From a virus: a DNA stretch of 20,145 nt. Under the pieces are notes generated by a model. That model had not been told where the DNA came from, ran no database searches, and saw only the letters and a program-made list of their open reading frames with translations. Positions 7,665 to 15,149 of this stretch are shown here, piece after piece (within the stretch, counting starts at the first letter, position 1; each line of letters starts with the position of its first letter). Position numbers and translations under genes: made by a program. The stretch covers positions 1-20,145 of IMG/VR virus record IMGVR_UViG_3300032323_000110. The stretch is one strand, 5' to 3'.

Positions 7665-8486
7665 TTACAACTGAATAGCTGCTACCCAGAATGTTTCATT
7701 ACCTAGGTTCATTGTATTAACTCTAAACTGTAATGTTGTAGCTGTTGTTGGTGTTAAGTAAACAGTTAAAGAGTTTGAAGGGTCTACAACAAAGTTAACA
7801 GTTGTGTCTGGATATGCATCAAATGAATTACTTAAGCTTCCTAAACCCCACTGGAAATCAACACCAATAGTCGTATTACCTCCTTGAATACCAGAGTAAT
7901 GCATATTAATCTGAATAGGTCTATTAGTACCGCTTACAGAAATAGAATGTGTTGTGTTTGTAGTATAAGCTTGCTGTGTAATCACAGTAGGTGAAGCAGC
8001 TGCTGCCGAAGTCCAAGCCGAACCATTAGATGTCAATACATTTCCAGCTGTGCTCGGAGCTACATACCCTAATACATCTGTACCAATAGCAAGACCTAAA
8101 TTAGTTCGTGCATTGGAAGCAGTAGAAGCACCAGTTCCACCGTCAGCTACTGCTAAGTCAGTAATACCTGTAATTGAACCGCCATTAATAGTAGGGCTTG
8201 TTAAAGTCTTGTTTGTTAGGGTTGCTGTAGATGTTAAAGAATCAGAAACAGCACCAGATACAAACGCTGTAGTAGCTAATTGTGTTGTATTAGCACCTGA
8301 CGCAGCTGTTGGAGCTGCTGGAGTGCCTGTGAATGTAGGAGACGCTGTGTCTGCTTTAGAGCTGATAGCAGAAGCAATAGCATTGAACTCACTGTCAATC
8401 TCTGTACCTTTAACAATCTTACCTGAGTCACCTGTAGGTAAAGTGTCTTTAGTAGCAAAGTTAGTTCCTTTTGTATAATTACTCAT
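7665..8486 (-). CDS. Tail fibre protein (second fibre)
   Basis: A 273-residue fibre-type protein. Residues 15-80 carry the widespread phage fibre module: GDSGKIVKGTEIDSEFNAI, then TPAAPTAASG and TTQLATTAFV. Next are LTNKTLTSPT (90-99), VADGGTGAST (113-122) and NLGLAIGT, a repetitive beta structure typical of trimeric fibres. Residues about 168-273 are a distinct beta-rich domain, probably the tip or receptor-binding part. AAGGA lies 6 bases before ATG, 9 bases after the nozzle gene. It shares the LTNKTLTSPT module with the larger fibre at 12973-15120. The coding region ends with two consecutive stops (TAATAA). Confidence 0.85.
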   Translation of the reverse strand: MSNYTKGTNFATKDTLPTGDSGKIVKGTEIDSEFNAIASAISSKADTASPTFTGTPAAPTAASGANTTQLATTAFVSGAVSDSLTSTATLTNKTLTSPTINGGSITGITDLAVADGGTGASTASNARTNLGLAIGTDVLGYVAPSTAGNVLTSNGSAWTSAAAASPTVITQQAYTTNTTHSISVSGTNRPIQINMHYSGIQGGNTTIGVDFQWGLGSLSNSFDAYPDTTVNFVVDPSNSLTVYLTPTTATTLQFRVNTMNLGNETFWVAAIQL

Positions 8487-8495
8487 CTCTTATCC

Positions 8496-10097
8496 TTAAA
8501 TCAGTGTCTTTCCACCCTTGAGTCCAAAGTCAATCTTTTGAATAGACAAAGGAGCGTTATTAATATCAGCTTCAAATCCTAGTTGCACTACTTTACCTGC
8601 ACCACCTGCGTTAACTTGAGCACTGTCAAGAGCAATACCGTTAGAGTAAGTAGCGATGTTATATTCACCTGTACCGTACTCAAACACAGATACAGTGTCT
8701 AGCGTTACTACTTGAGTGCTGTAGTTACTGGTGTAATCAAAGCCCCACTTAAACGAGATGGCTTGTGCTGAACCGCCAATAGCAACTAAGTTAATCTTCT
8801 TCATTATCTTAGTCTGTACAGGGCTATCAAAGTCAAAATAGTTTGTGTAATAAGACATACGATAAGTCGCACCGTTGTCTTGATATCCGTTATACTTACC
8901 AATAAAGCCTTGCTTACCAATGTACAACTCTTTAGCTGTTGTCAAGTTAAACGCTGTAGGTTTAATATCTTTCCAGATAGTTACTCTAGCACCGCCATTT
9001 TCTAAGACACCTCTTGTATCAAAGCAGTAAGTAAAACCAGTAGACGGTAATGCTAATAAATAATGAGCATCTGTTGGAAAATAAACAGCCTTGATGTACT
9101 TTAATACTTCAGTGTTTACATTGCTCAGTAGACCGTCACGAACATTCTTAGACACATCTCTAAAAGGCAATGACTTCTCTTGTACAACTCGCTGTAAAGA
9201 CTGTACACCAGTAGCAGACAAGAACAACAAGTCTGTACCGATAGACGCAACAGAATCTCTAGCAATGCAACCAACACCAGTAATTGTGTCTTCTAATGCT
9301 AAAGCTGATGGGTCTACAGGGTTTCTGTAAACAATGATATGACGCTCACAGAATATAATCAAGAAACCGTTATGAGCAGCTAAAGCTACGATAGGGTCAT
9401 TGTTAGGAACAACTTCACTAATGTTTAAGTAACCAGAAGTGCCAGTCTTCCACTCGGTAGGGTCTAACAAGTCACTAAAGTATACTGTCTGTCTATCATT
9501 AGCAATATCTGCAACCCATACACGACCAAAAGCAGTCATCACCACATTAGGTGTAAAGTTAGTAACTGTGTAATTACCAGGCAAGTTAGTGGCAATATCG
9601 CCTAAGCGTTGTAGACCATAAGCACCTGTGTGTGCATGAGCTGTAGAGCCGAGCTTATGATAAACTAATGTAGGATGCCCTGCCTGAGCTAGAATAGCAT
9701 GACCTGAAGGAGCTGCTCCTGTGTCATAAGGCATACCACTAATCTGCCAGTTATCGTCAGTAATGGTGTAAGTTAAGTTAGCAGTATTGTCGCTATTGCG
9801 TACAGCCATTTCAGTAAGTGTTGTAGTACCGCTATAAAGCTTGTTATTAGCAGCGGACAACACCTCATTACCATCGTCTTTAACAACTTGATAAATTGCT
9901 CTAAAGTTGCCTGTTGATGCAGCTGAAGTATTTACTTTAGTCCAGCCTTTACGAGCACCGATACGACCGTACTGGTCAATGACGCAGTTAAAAGCTTCTA
10001 AAGCAAAGCCACTAGACAACTGCACAGAGCTGTCTTGGGTGTTTAAACCGAAGAAGCCTGGAGCTGCAATAGAGCCTGTTAAGAGCTGTTCTGCCAT
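8496..10097 (-). CDS. Tail tubular protein B-like (nozzle)
   Basis: A 533-residue, beta-rich protein that likely forms the tail nozzle beyond the adaptor. The start (GSIAAPGFFGLNTQDSSVQL, then NCVIDQYGRIGARKGW) is typical of podovirus tail tubular B-type proteins, and repeated strand patterns fit a propeller fold. It directly follows the adaptor gene (stop TAA abuts ATG), matching the gp11-gp12 order of T7. At 533 residues it is shorter than T7 gp12 (about 790). GGAGA lies about 9 bases before the ATG, inside the previous gene. Assignment rests on pattern and order. Confidence 0.75.
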   Translation of the reverse strand: MAEQLLTGSIAAPGFFGLNTQDSSVQLSSGFALEAFNCVIDQYGRIGARKGWTKVNTSAASTGNFRAIYQVVKDDGNEVLSAANNKLYSGTTTLTEMAVRNSDNTANLTYTITDDNWQISGMPYDTGAAPSGHAILAQAGHPTLVYHKLGSTAHAHTGAYGLQRLGDIATNLPGNYTVTNFTPNVVMTAFGRVWVADIANDRQTVYFSDLLDPTEWKTGTSGYLNISEVVPNNDPIVALAAHNGFLIIFCERHIIVYRNPVDPSALALEDTITGVGCIARDSVASIGTDLLFLSATGVQSLQRVVQEKSLPFRDVSKNVRDGLLSNVNTEVLKYIKAVYFPTDAHYLLALPSTGFTYCFDTRGVLENGGARVTIWKDIKPTAFNLTTAKELYIGKQGFIGKYNGYQDNGATYRMSYYTNYFDFDSPVQTKIMKKINLVAIGGSAQAISFKWGFDYTSNYSTQVVTLDTVSVFEYGTGEYNIATYSNGIALDSAQVNAGGAGKVVQLGFEADINNAPLSIQKIDFGLKGGKTLI

Positions 10098-10745
10098 TTA
10101 GACAAGTCTCCAAGTAGACTCTTCATCATAGCGACCACTCTCAATAGCGATAGCGTCTGCCAATGATGTTTTGTATAGTCCATAAGCCTCACTAGAAGCT
10201 AGTCCACCATCTTCTCCACGCTCTACCAAAGCTTTAGCGTAAGCCAAAAAGATAACAGGTTCGTAAGGAACTTTAAGCACATCAGCATTGTTTACTAACA
10301 TAGGCTGAGGTAGCACAATATTGAAGCGTACATTGTAGACACCATCAGGGATAGGGAATAAGTCTACCTGTGTGTCACCATTAACATCAACACCGTTAAA
10401 GTTGTAATACTGTGGAGAACCTTTTTGAGGTGTTGTCAACAAGAACTGTTGGTTCATCCAACGAGTAGAAGCTTCTCTTAACTCCCAGTTAGATGTGTCG
10501 TTTAAGACATCAACAACACGGAAACGCTGACCAGAGCCTTCTAAAACATAGTTAAAGATGTCAGGAGATGTTACAGCAGTTAGGGTGTCGTATAAAGCAT
10601 TCCAATTGTAAGAATCTTCAACATTGCGTTTAGCATCGTTGACAAACTTACCAATCATTTTAGAATAGGCATTATCGTTCACTGAAGAAACTTCAGATTC
10701 TCTAAGCCTTGCCAATACTTCATTTACGAGTTGAATATATTGCAT
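10098..10745 (-). CDS. Tail tubular protein A-like (head-tail adaptor)
   Basis: A 215-residue gp11-like adaptor that would sit under the portal and connect it to the nozzle. Seen: a helical N-terminus (MQYIQLVNEVLARLRE), KFVNDAKRNVEDSYNWNAL (32-50), a beta-rich middle with RWMNQQFLLTTPQKGSPQYY, VDLFPIPDGVYNVRF, and a C-terminal helix with FLAYAKALVERGEDGG. This is the usual plan of the T7 gp11 family. It begins the second transcription block, right after a sigma70-type promoter at 10756-10784. AGGA lies about 6 bases before the ATG. Confidence 0.85.
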   Translation of the reverse strand: MQYIQLVNEVLARLRESEVSSVNDNAYSKMIGKFVNDAKRNVEDSYNWNALYDTLTAVTSPDIFNYVLEGSGQRFRVVDVLNDTSNWELREASTRWMNQQFLLTTPQKGSPQYYNFNGVDVNGDTQVDLFPIPDGVYNVRFNIVLPQPMLVNNADVLKVPYEPVIFLAYAKALVERGEDGGLASSEAYGLYKTSLADAIAIESGRYDEESTWRLV

Positions 10746-10755
10746 AATATTCCTA

Positions 10756-10784
10756 AGTTTACCACAATTCTAGGTTTGTGTCAA
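10756..10784 (-). promoter_or_regulatory. Sigma70-type promoter upstream of the adaptor gene
   Basis: On the - strand TTGACA (10784-10779) is followed by a 17-base spacer and TAAACT (10761-10756). The -35 is perfect and the -10 matches 4 of 6. The spacer contains a CACAA/TTGTG dyad (10763-10767 and 10776-10780). It lies in the only gap between the small basic genes and the adaptor. The predicted start point would be within a few bases of the ATG at 10745, which is odd. Confidence 0.6.
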
Positions 10785-10791
10785 GAACTAT

Positions 10792-10971
10792 TTAGCGTCC
10801 ACGACCACTTTTTTTCATGTTCGTAGCTGTTCTACCACCTCTCATTGGAAGAGATTTACCAGCCTTTGATAAGGCAATAGCTACTGCTTGTTTTTGAGGT
10901 TTACCTTCTTTAACCATTGTACGGATGTTAGAAGATACTGTTTTGTCTGACTTACCTGATTTTAGTGGCAT
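10792..10971 (-). CDS. Small Lys/Arg-rich protein, 59 aa
   Basis: A 59-codon gene found by reading the gap. It begins [17 protein letters not shown], continues with [17 protein letters not shown] and ends in KKSGRGR. It has about 15 basic and 2 acidic residues. The start is well supported: AAAGGA lies 7 bases upstream, just after the stop at 10985. Similar small proteins with the QKQAVAIAL motif are common in phages, function unknown. It is the last of three consecutive basic microproteins. DNA binding or head interaction is possible but not shown. Confidence 0.8.
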   Translation of the reverse strand: MPLKSGKSDKTVSSNIRTMVKEGKPQKQAVAIALSKAGKSLPMRGGRTATNMKKSGRGR

Positions 10972-10984
10972 ATTTATCCTTTAG

Positions 10985-11245
10985 TTACCATTTAACTTTG
11001 TCAGCCCAATATGCCGCTGACATCTTACCTTTAGCGATATTCTTAGCATGACGAGCTTTAAAAGACTCATTACGCTTAGAACCCTCTGGACTACCTTTAA
11101 CACCTTGCTGACCAAAACGAATAGTCTTCACTTGGTCGCCTGATTTAGCTACGACAACATGAGACTTAGTAGGATGGCTTGGTGTGGCTTTAGGCTTGTT
11201 ATAACCTGAGACACCTGCTTTAGCTAGTCTAGAGTCCTTTTTCAT
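10985..11245 (-). CDS. Small basic protein, 86 aa, unknown function
   Basis: An 86-residue, strongly basic protein (about 20 Lys+Arg against 5 Asp+Glu). Recognisable segments are GVSGYNKPKATPSHPTKSHV (11-30), KTIRFGQQGVKG (40-51), SFKARHAKNIAKGKMSAAYW (61-80) and a terminal ADKVKW. This sequence type recurs in many phages as an uncharacterised family; no enzyme motif is seen. Its ATG overlaps the upstream stop (ATGA), with AAGG about 9 bases upstream, so translation is coupled. The RFGQQG and KARHAKN blocks could bind nucleic acid; that is inference. Confidence 0.8.
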   Translation of the reverse strand: MKKDSRLAKAGVSGYNKPKATPSHPTKSHVVVAKSGDQVKTIRFGQQGVKGSPEGSKRNESFKARHAKNIAKGKMSAAYWADKVKW

Positions 11246-11394
11246 TTCTTAGCCTTTTTAGCTGTCTTAGCAGCATCCTTGAAGTCTTTAGCGGTTGGAG
11301 CACCTTTGCTACCTACTTTACGCATCTTTTCACCTGAGCCAGCCTTGATACGAGCTTTCTTGGCTGCGATATTGGCATACAATCCTGGTTTCAT
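11242..11394 (-). CDS. Very small Lys-rich protein, 50 aa
   Basis: A 50-codon gene: MKPGLYANIAAKKARIKAGS, then EKMRKVGSKGAPTAKDFKDA, ending AAKTAKKAKK. It has about 16 basic and 3 acidic residues, and the tail resembles the Lys/Ala-rich tails of histone-like proteins. The ATG lies 2 bases after the stop of the 114-codon gene, with CGGAAG just upstream. Its TGA overlaps the ATG of the 86-residue gene. The MKPGLYANI start and SGEKMRK motif are typical of an uncharacterised phage family. Function unknown. Confidence 0.75.
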   Translation of the reverse strand: MKPGLYANIAAKKARIKAGSGEKMRKVGSKGAPTAKDFKDAAKTAKKAKK

Positions 11395-11396
11395 AA

Positions 11397-11741
11397 TTAG
11401 CTTCCGTTCTGATAACTAGTGTTTTGATGAATTTCTACAGTAAAGATTACTGAAAATGTACTACCTGATTCAGGTGTCACTCTTAACTCGTCATATTCAT
11501 CAAATACCATACGACCATCCGAGAACTGAATATAATCTCCAGCACCTACAGACTTACCGCCAGCAATAACAATATCATCTTCAGCAGAAGAGTCATACCA
11601 ATCAGCAGCAATAGATTTAGAACTGCCACCAGCATTAGACAAAAACAACAATGTAGCAATAGCTTTACAGCCTTTCGGCACTGTATAAACAGTATTGCTG
11701 ACACCTGCAGTTAAGTTTAGACCTACTGTTAGTTCTCTCAT
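11397..11741 (-). CDS. Beta-rich virion-type protein, 114 aa
   Basis: A 114-residue protein with alternating hydrophobic strands and no helix-rich region. It contains TVYTVPKGCKAIATLLFLSN (18-37), VGAGDYIQFSDG (65-76) and ELRVTPESGSTFSVIFTVEI (85-104). The pattern fits a small beta-sandwich such as a minor virion or decoration protein, and similar phage proteins have no known function. The ATG overlaps the stop of the upstream membrane protein gene (ATGA); the Shine-Dalgarno is weak. It sits between the fibre genes and the basic trio. Confidence 0.6.
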   Translation of the reverse strand: MRELTVGLNLTAGVSNTVYTVPKGCKAIATLLFLSNAGGSSKSIAADWYDSSAEDDIVIAGGKSVGAGDYIQFSDGRMVFDEYDELRVTPESGSTFSVIFTVEIHQNTSYQNGS

Positions 11742-11953
11742 TTAAGTGTCCAATGTGAGCCAATAAATGTAACAATACCGCCAACAATAGAAGCTACTGT
11801 CATACCCATCCAGAAGCCACCTTTAGATTTGTTAGCAAGTTCTAGCAACTCTTCCATACCTAGTTCTAGCTTGTCTATCTTCTTTTCCATAGCTTCAACT
11901 TGAGCTACCAGCTTACCGTATTTGTAAGGGTCTATTTGATTGTTTTCCATCAT
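11738..11953 (-). CDS. Coiled-coil protein with C-terminal membrane helix
   Basis: A 71-residue protein (70 if the second of two adjacent ATG codons is used). Residues 15-45 form a heptad-like charged helix (LVAQVEAMEKKIDKLELGME). After KSKGG there is one hydrophobic helix (FWMGMTVASIVGGIVTFIGS, about 47-66) and a short polar end. The plan resembles hemolysin XhlA-type or anti-holin proteins, which have a cytoplasmic coiled coil and one membrane helix. It lies away from the main holin, within the fibre region, and no clear Shine-Dalgarno is seen. A role in lysis timing is possible but unproven. Confidence 0.6.
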   Translation of the reverse strand: MMENNQIDPYKYGKLVAQVEAMEKKIDKLELGMEELLELANKSKGGFWMGMTVASIVGGIVTFIGSHWTLK

Positions 11954-11966
11954 TGGCTATCGTCTA

Positions 11967-12353
11967 TTAAGGTTTAGGATATTTTACTTTAACTGCTAGG
12001 CAATCAGCGATATACTTATCAATCTGTGCTTGGTCGCCTTTAACAACACCGTCCACATAGTCAGACATTGGTGGATATTCATTAGCTCTCGCTTCTAAAA
12101 CCCTTTCCAGGTGTTCTTCATAAGTAGCGTCAGAGACAACCCAAACTTGCTTCCAAACACCGTCAACTAACTCAGGCTGTCCTTCAGTTACATTCTTGTC
12201 AAAGCCTACAGCAGGACAGGAAGTACGCTCTACAGGAAACATACCGTATTCAGCCAACAAAGCATCGTTAATCTGTGCAGGAAAAGAAGTCTGAGGATTG
12301 TCTTGCTTTAGTTGAGCTACGCTATATGGGTAAATATCGTTTTTAATATACAT
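11967..12353 (-). CDS. Tail fibre assembly / chaperone-like protein
   Basis: A 128-residue protein. The N-terminus (IYPYSVAQLKQDNPQTSFP) and the C-terminus (DYVDGVVKGDQAQIDKYIAD, then VKVKYPK) match the general pattern of small proteins encoded directly after phage tail fibres and thought to help fibre folding or trimerisation. Two central segments (LVDGVWKQVWVVSDATYEEH) look like strands and a helix. The ATG overlaps the stop of the fibre-associated gene (TAATG), with AGGA about 7 bases upstream. Assignment rests on pattern and position. Confidence 0.6.
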   Translation of the reverse strand: MYIKNDIYPYSVAQLKQDNPQTSFPAQINDALLAEYGMFPVERTSCPAVGFDKNVTEGQPELVDGVWKQVWVVSDATYEEHLERVLEARANEYPPMSDYVDGVVKGDQAQIDKYIADCLAVKVKYPKP

Positions 12354-12973
12354 TATGTTAATCCTATTGTGTATGCAATGTAATCTACTTGTGCTACAGC
12401 AAACTGACCTGGGTTTGGATTTGTAACTTGACTAATTAAATAACCGCCACAAGTTGAAATACCACCACCTGATATTTCTCCTAGGGTTGTATACCCTGAA
12501 GGAGGTGCTATAGTAGAGTCAGCAACAGCGACATTTCCAAAGGCAACTACTGCATTATATGTTCCACTTAAAACTGGTGGATTAGCGTTGTCGTTGCCTA
12601 CAGCAAATGAAAAGCTAGAATAATTAGCATTTCTAAATACAGCTAATAAATATCCTGTTCTCGTTGGAGCAGTTCCTGTTCTAGTAAAAGATTGTGAACC
12701 TGTTGTGTCAACCACTCGGTAGAGTAACTGAGACGACACATTGCCTTCGCTTCTTACATTTAAACTTGTCCAGCCTGTAGAGGTATAAGCCACATCGCCT
12801 GAAAAAACAGGTACGGTTATACACATAAAAGCTAAGTCACCTGTTTGCACACCAGCTGGGTATGACACAGTCAGAGAGTTGGTATTTGTGCCTGTAGAAG
12901 CTTCTGCAACACCGACAAATGTTAAAGCTGCTCCTGGTTTAAAAGAGGCAGCTCTTAGAAATTGACTGAGCAT
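12353..12973 (-). CDS. Beta-rich fibre-associated or fibre-tip protein
   Basis: A 206-residue, nearly all-beta protein rich in Ser, Thr, Gly, Val and Asn. The block LTVSYPAGVQTGDLAFMCI (about 33-51) recurs in phage proteins near fibres, followed by repeated strand motifs (GWTSLNVRSEG, GYLLAVFRNANYSSF). I chose the ATG at 12973, which overlaps the fibre stop (TAATG) with AGGTG 6 bases upstream. An in-frame start at 13024 would read 17 residues back into the fibre gene and lacks a ribosome site. It probably caps or decorates the large fibre. Confidence 0.65.
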   Translation of the reverse strand: MLSQFLRAASFKPGAALTFVGVAEASTGTNTNSLTVSYPAGVQTGDLAFMCITVPVFSGDVAYTSTGWTSLNVRSEGNVSSQLLYRVVDTTGSQSFTRTGTAPTRTGYLLAVFRNANYSSFSFAVGNDNANPPVLSGTYNAVVAFGNVAVADSTIAPPSGYTTLGEISGGGISTCGGYLISQVTNPNPGQFAVAQVDYIAYTIGLT

Positions 12974-15120
12974 TATGTCACCTGTCCGACTAAAGCACCG
13001 TAAACAGTAGTTCCTACTTTCCACAATTGAATAACTGTAAAGCCACTAGCAGGAGCTAAAGTGGGTGCTGTGCCTCCAACCCAAACTACAGGAATAGAAG
13101 TCCAAGTAACTGTAAAAGATGACGCAGAATCGTTTACCATAAGAGTTAGTGCTTCACCAGCGTCCCATGTTCCTTGAGTTGGTGTGCTGTTTGCAGATAG
13201 AGTCCAAGTCTGAATAGTACCGTTAGCAGGACTAAGTGCTGGTGTCGTACCAGTTACAGCAAAAACAGTCTCATCAATAGCACCGCCAAAAGTAAACTTA
13301 CCGCTTGTTGTAGCAGTTGTAAGAGTAGGACTTGTAAGTGTTTTATTAGTTAGTGTCTGAGTATCTGTTGTTCCAACTACTACTCCAGAAGGAATAGCTT
13401 TCTGAGCAGCAGAACCATCAATGTTACCTGAACCGTTAGATAAAACAAAGCTAGAGGAAGCAATACCTGAGATGGTATTGTTGTCTGCACTAATTGTTTT
13501 ATTTGTAAGTGTTTGAGTTTGTGTCCCTGTTGTTACTTCAACAAATTCAACATCATCAGTTCCAGGAGAAAACTGAGAGTAAGTTGAATTTATGAATGTT
13601 TTACCAGCATTAACCGTACCAAAATTTACAGTGACTATTGCTGCGTTAAGCTCTACAGAAGTGTCAGCATCTGTGGTACGAGACCAAGCACCAGTAGCTA
13701 CTTTATAAATACCATTTTGAGTTTTATCTGTTTGGTTTTTTACTAAAACTCTAACATCGTCAACTACTAATACCCCATCTATTGTTTGATTTCCAGATAA
13801 TGTGATATTTGCCGTAGTTGCGACACTTACTGGTTGTTTTGCTGTTGCCGCTCCAGTTGACCAAGGCACATTTACAACAGCCTGACCAGCACTATTTAAC
13901 TGAATACCATAAGTTCTATTAGTCTCTGCTGTTACTGTAAGAGCAGGTTCAGTCTGAACTGTATCACTAAATAACTCTATACCGCCTAATGTTGTTGATG
14001 TTGCAGCAGGTAGTGTGTACGACCCAGTAGTATTTGTAATAGTAAAGTTAGGGTATGTGCCTGAAACACCAATACCTGTACCAGCTGTTAAAGAAACAGT
14101 TTGGTCAGGGGCTGTGTTTGTGATAGTTAAAGTACCGCTAGAAGTTATTGGGCTTCCTGATACGCTAATACCTGTACCAGCCGTAGCAGCTACGCTTGTA
14201 ACCGTACCTGCACCAGCACCTATAGCAGTTCTAAAATCTGAGGCAGATAAAGAAGATACTGTGTTATCAGCATTAAATCGTGGAAATGTAATTGCTGATG
14301 GGTTGGTAAGAGTAAATAAATTAGAACCAACGGTTGTAGCACCTAAAGATGTTCTACCAGTTGATGCAGTTAAACCTGTAGCACCGCCATCCCATTTATT
14401 TCTGTCTGTATATGCAGTGTCCCACTCTGACTGTTTAGCTGTAGTAGGAATAGAATATCCTGAAGCATAGCTTACTGCTAAAGTTCCGCTTGATGTTACA
14501 GGAGAGCCTGATACACTTAAACCTGTAGGTACTGACATAGCAACAGAAGTTACCGTACCTGTACCAGTGCCATTTGCACCATTATATACTTGGAATGTGC
14601 TTGTGGTTGCATCAGTGTATGTAATCGTGTAAGTATCTGTTGTACCAGCTGCACCATTACCAGATGTACGAACTACAGATACAATACCTCTACCATCGTC
14701 TCCATCTGCACCTGCAGCACCAGTAGCACCTGTTGCACCTGTATTGCCACGAGGAATGCCAAGAGCTAATACAAAAGTTTCATTATTGTAAGAAGCTGTA
14801 GCAGAAGAACCTGCTGAAAGAGTAGTAGCAGTAACATCAAAGTTTTCTGCCATGTTAATAGACGCATCACGAGCATCTTCTGCAGCAGCCTGAGCTGTTT
14901 CTGCGTTTGTTTCAGCTAATTCTGCATTAACTTCAGCTAGTTCAGCATTTACTTCTGCAGTCTCTGCAGCATTCTTAGCAACAACTGCTGCAGCTCTTGC
15001 AGCTTCTGCAGCAGCGGCATCCTCTTCTACCTGAGTAACTAACTCACGAATTAAACTGGCTTCACTTGACGAGTCGTTAGTTGCGTCACCTGCTCCACCT
15101 GCTCCACGATAGATTGCCAT
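12973..15120 (-). CDS. Large tail fibre with coiled coil and collagen-like segment
   Basis: A 715-residue trimeric fibre. Domains in order: an N-terminal tail (1-22); an Ala/Glu-rich coiled coil (24-90) with near-heptad repeats such as AEVNAELAETNAE; a collagen-like Gly-X-Y stretch (121-145, GATGATGAAGADG); three repeats of a GTVTSV...SGSP...SSGTL type (188-217, 305-334 and a partial 340-362); a fibre domain (about 428-530, KQPVSVATTANITLSGNQTI, then DRTDVRVLVKNQT-type sequence); LTNKT modules (538-542 and 590-599); and a C-terminal beta domain (about 605-715). It follows a terminator with AAGGG 9 bases before ATG, and TAATG joins it to the next gene. Function: host attachment. Confidence 0.85.
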   Translation of the reverse strand: MAIYRGAGGAGDATNDSSSEASLIRELVTQVEEDAAAAEAARAAAVVAKNAAETAEVNAELAEVNAELAETNAETAQAAAEDARDASINMAENFDVTATTLSAGSSATASYNNETFVLALGIPRGNTGATGATGAAGADGDDGRGIVSVVRTSGNGAAGTTDTYTITYTDATTSTFQVYNGANGTGTGTVTSVAMSVPTGLSVSGSPVTSSGTLAVSYASGYSIPTTAKQSEWDTAYTDRNKWDGGATGLTASTGRTSLGATTVGSNLFTLTNPSAITFPRFNADNTVSSLSASDFRTAIGAGAGTVTSVAATAGTGISVSGSPITSSGTLTITNTAPDQTVSLTAGTGIGVSGTYPNFTITNTTGSYTLPAATSTTLGGIELFSDTVQTEPALTVTAETNRTYGIQLNSAGQAVVNVPWSTGAATAKQPVSVATTANITLSGNQTIDGVLVVDDVRVLVKNQTDKTQNGIYKVATGAWSRTTDADTSVELNAAIVTVNFGTVNAGKTFINSTYSQFSPGTDDVEFVEVTTGTQTQTLTNKTISADNNTISGIASSSFVLSNGSGNIDGSAAQKAIPSGVVVGTTDTQTLTNKTLTSPTLTTATTSGKFTFGGAIDETVFAVTGTTPALSPANGTIQTWTLSANSTPTQGTWDAGEALTLMVNDSASSFTVTWTSIPVVWVGGTAPTLAPASGFTVIQLWKVGTTVYGALVGQVT
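14035..14559 (-). repeat. Three related beta-repeats in the large fibre
   Basis: Residues 188-217 (bases 14559-14470), 305-334 (14208-14119) and a shorter 340-362 (14103-14035) share a G-T-V-T-S-V ... G-T/L-S-V-S-G ... S-S-G-T-L pattern. They are likely internal duplications building the fibre shaft. Confidence 0.7.
14900..14983 (-). repeat. Degenerate 21-bp tandem repeat in the fibre coiled coil
   Basis: Four consecutive 21-base units start at 14900, 14921, 14942 and 14963, each beginning TCTGC or TCAGC on the + strand. Each encodes one heptad of the coiled coil, so the helix probably grew by unit duplication; the fourth unit is the most diverged. Confidence 0.65.
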
Positions 15121-15149
15121 AGATTTTATCCCTTGTTGTCTTGTTTAAA

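Noticed and set aside
8050-8478. 142-codon open frame on the + strand within the second fibre
   Set aside because: Same Val/Pro/Ala-rich antisense pattern produced by fibre codons; no ribosome site or recognisable domain.
12974-13024. Upstream in-frame start that would lengthen the 206-aa fibre-associated protein by 17 residues
   Set aside because: The extension lies wholly in the fibre coding region without a ribosome site, whereas ATG 12973 has AGGTG at proper spacing and a TAATG overlap.
14015-14470. 151-codon open frame on the + strand within the large fibre gene
   Set aside because: It is a Val/Pro-rich shadow of the repetitive fibre codons, has no ribosome site, and is antisense to a well-supported gene.
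15123-15148. Promoter (TTTAAA and TAAAAT) before the large fibre
   Set aside because: Spacer is only 15 bases and the -10 would lie 5 bases from the ATG; not convincing.
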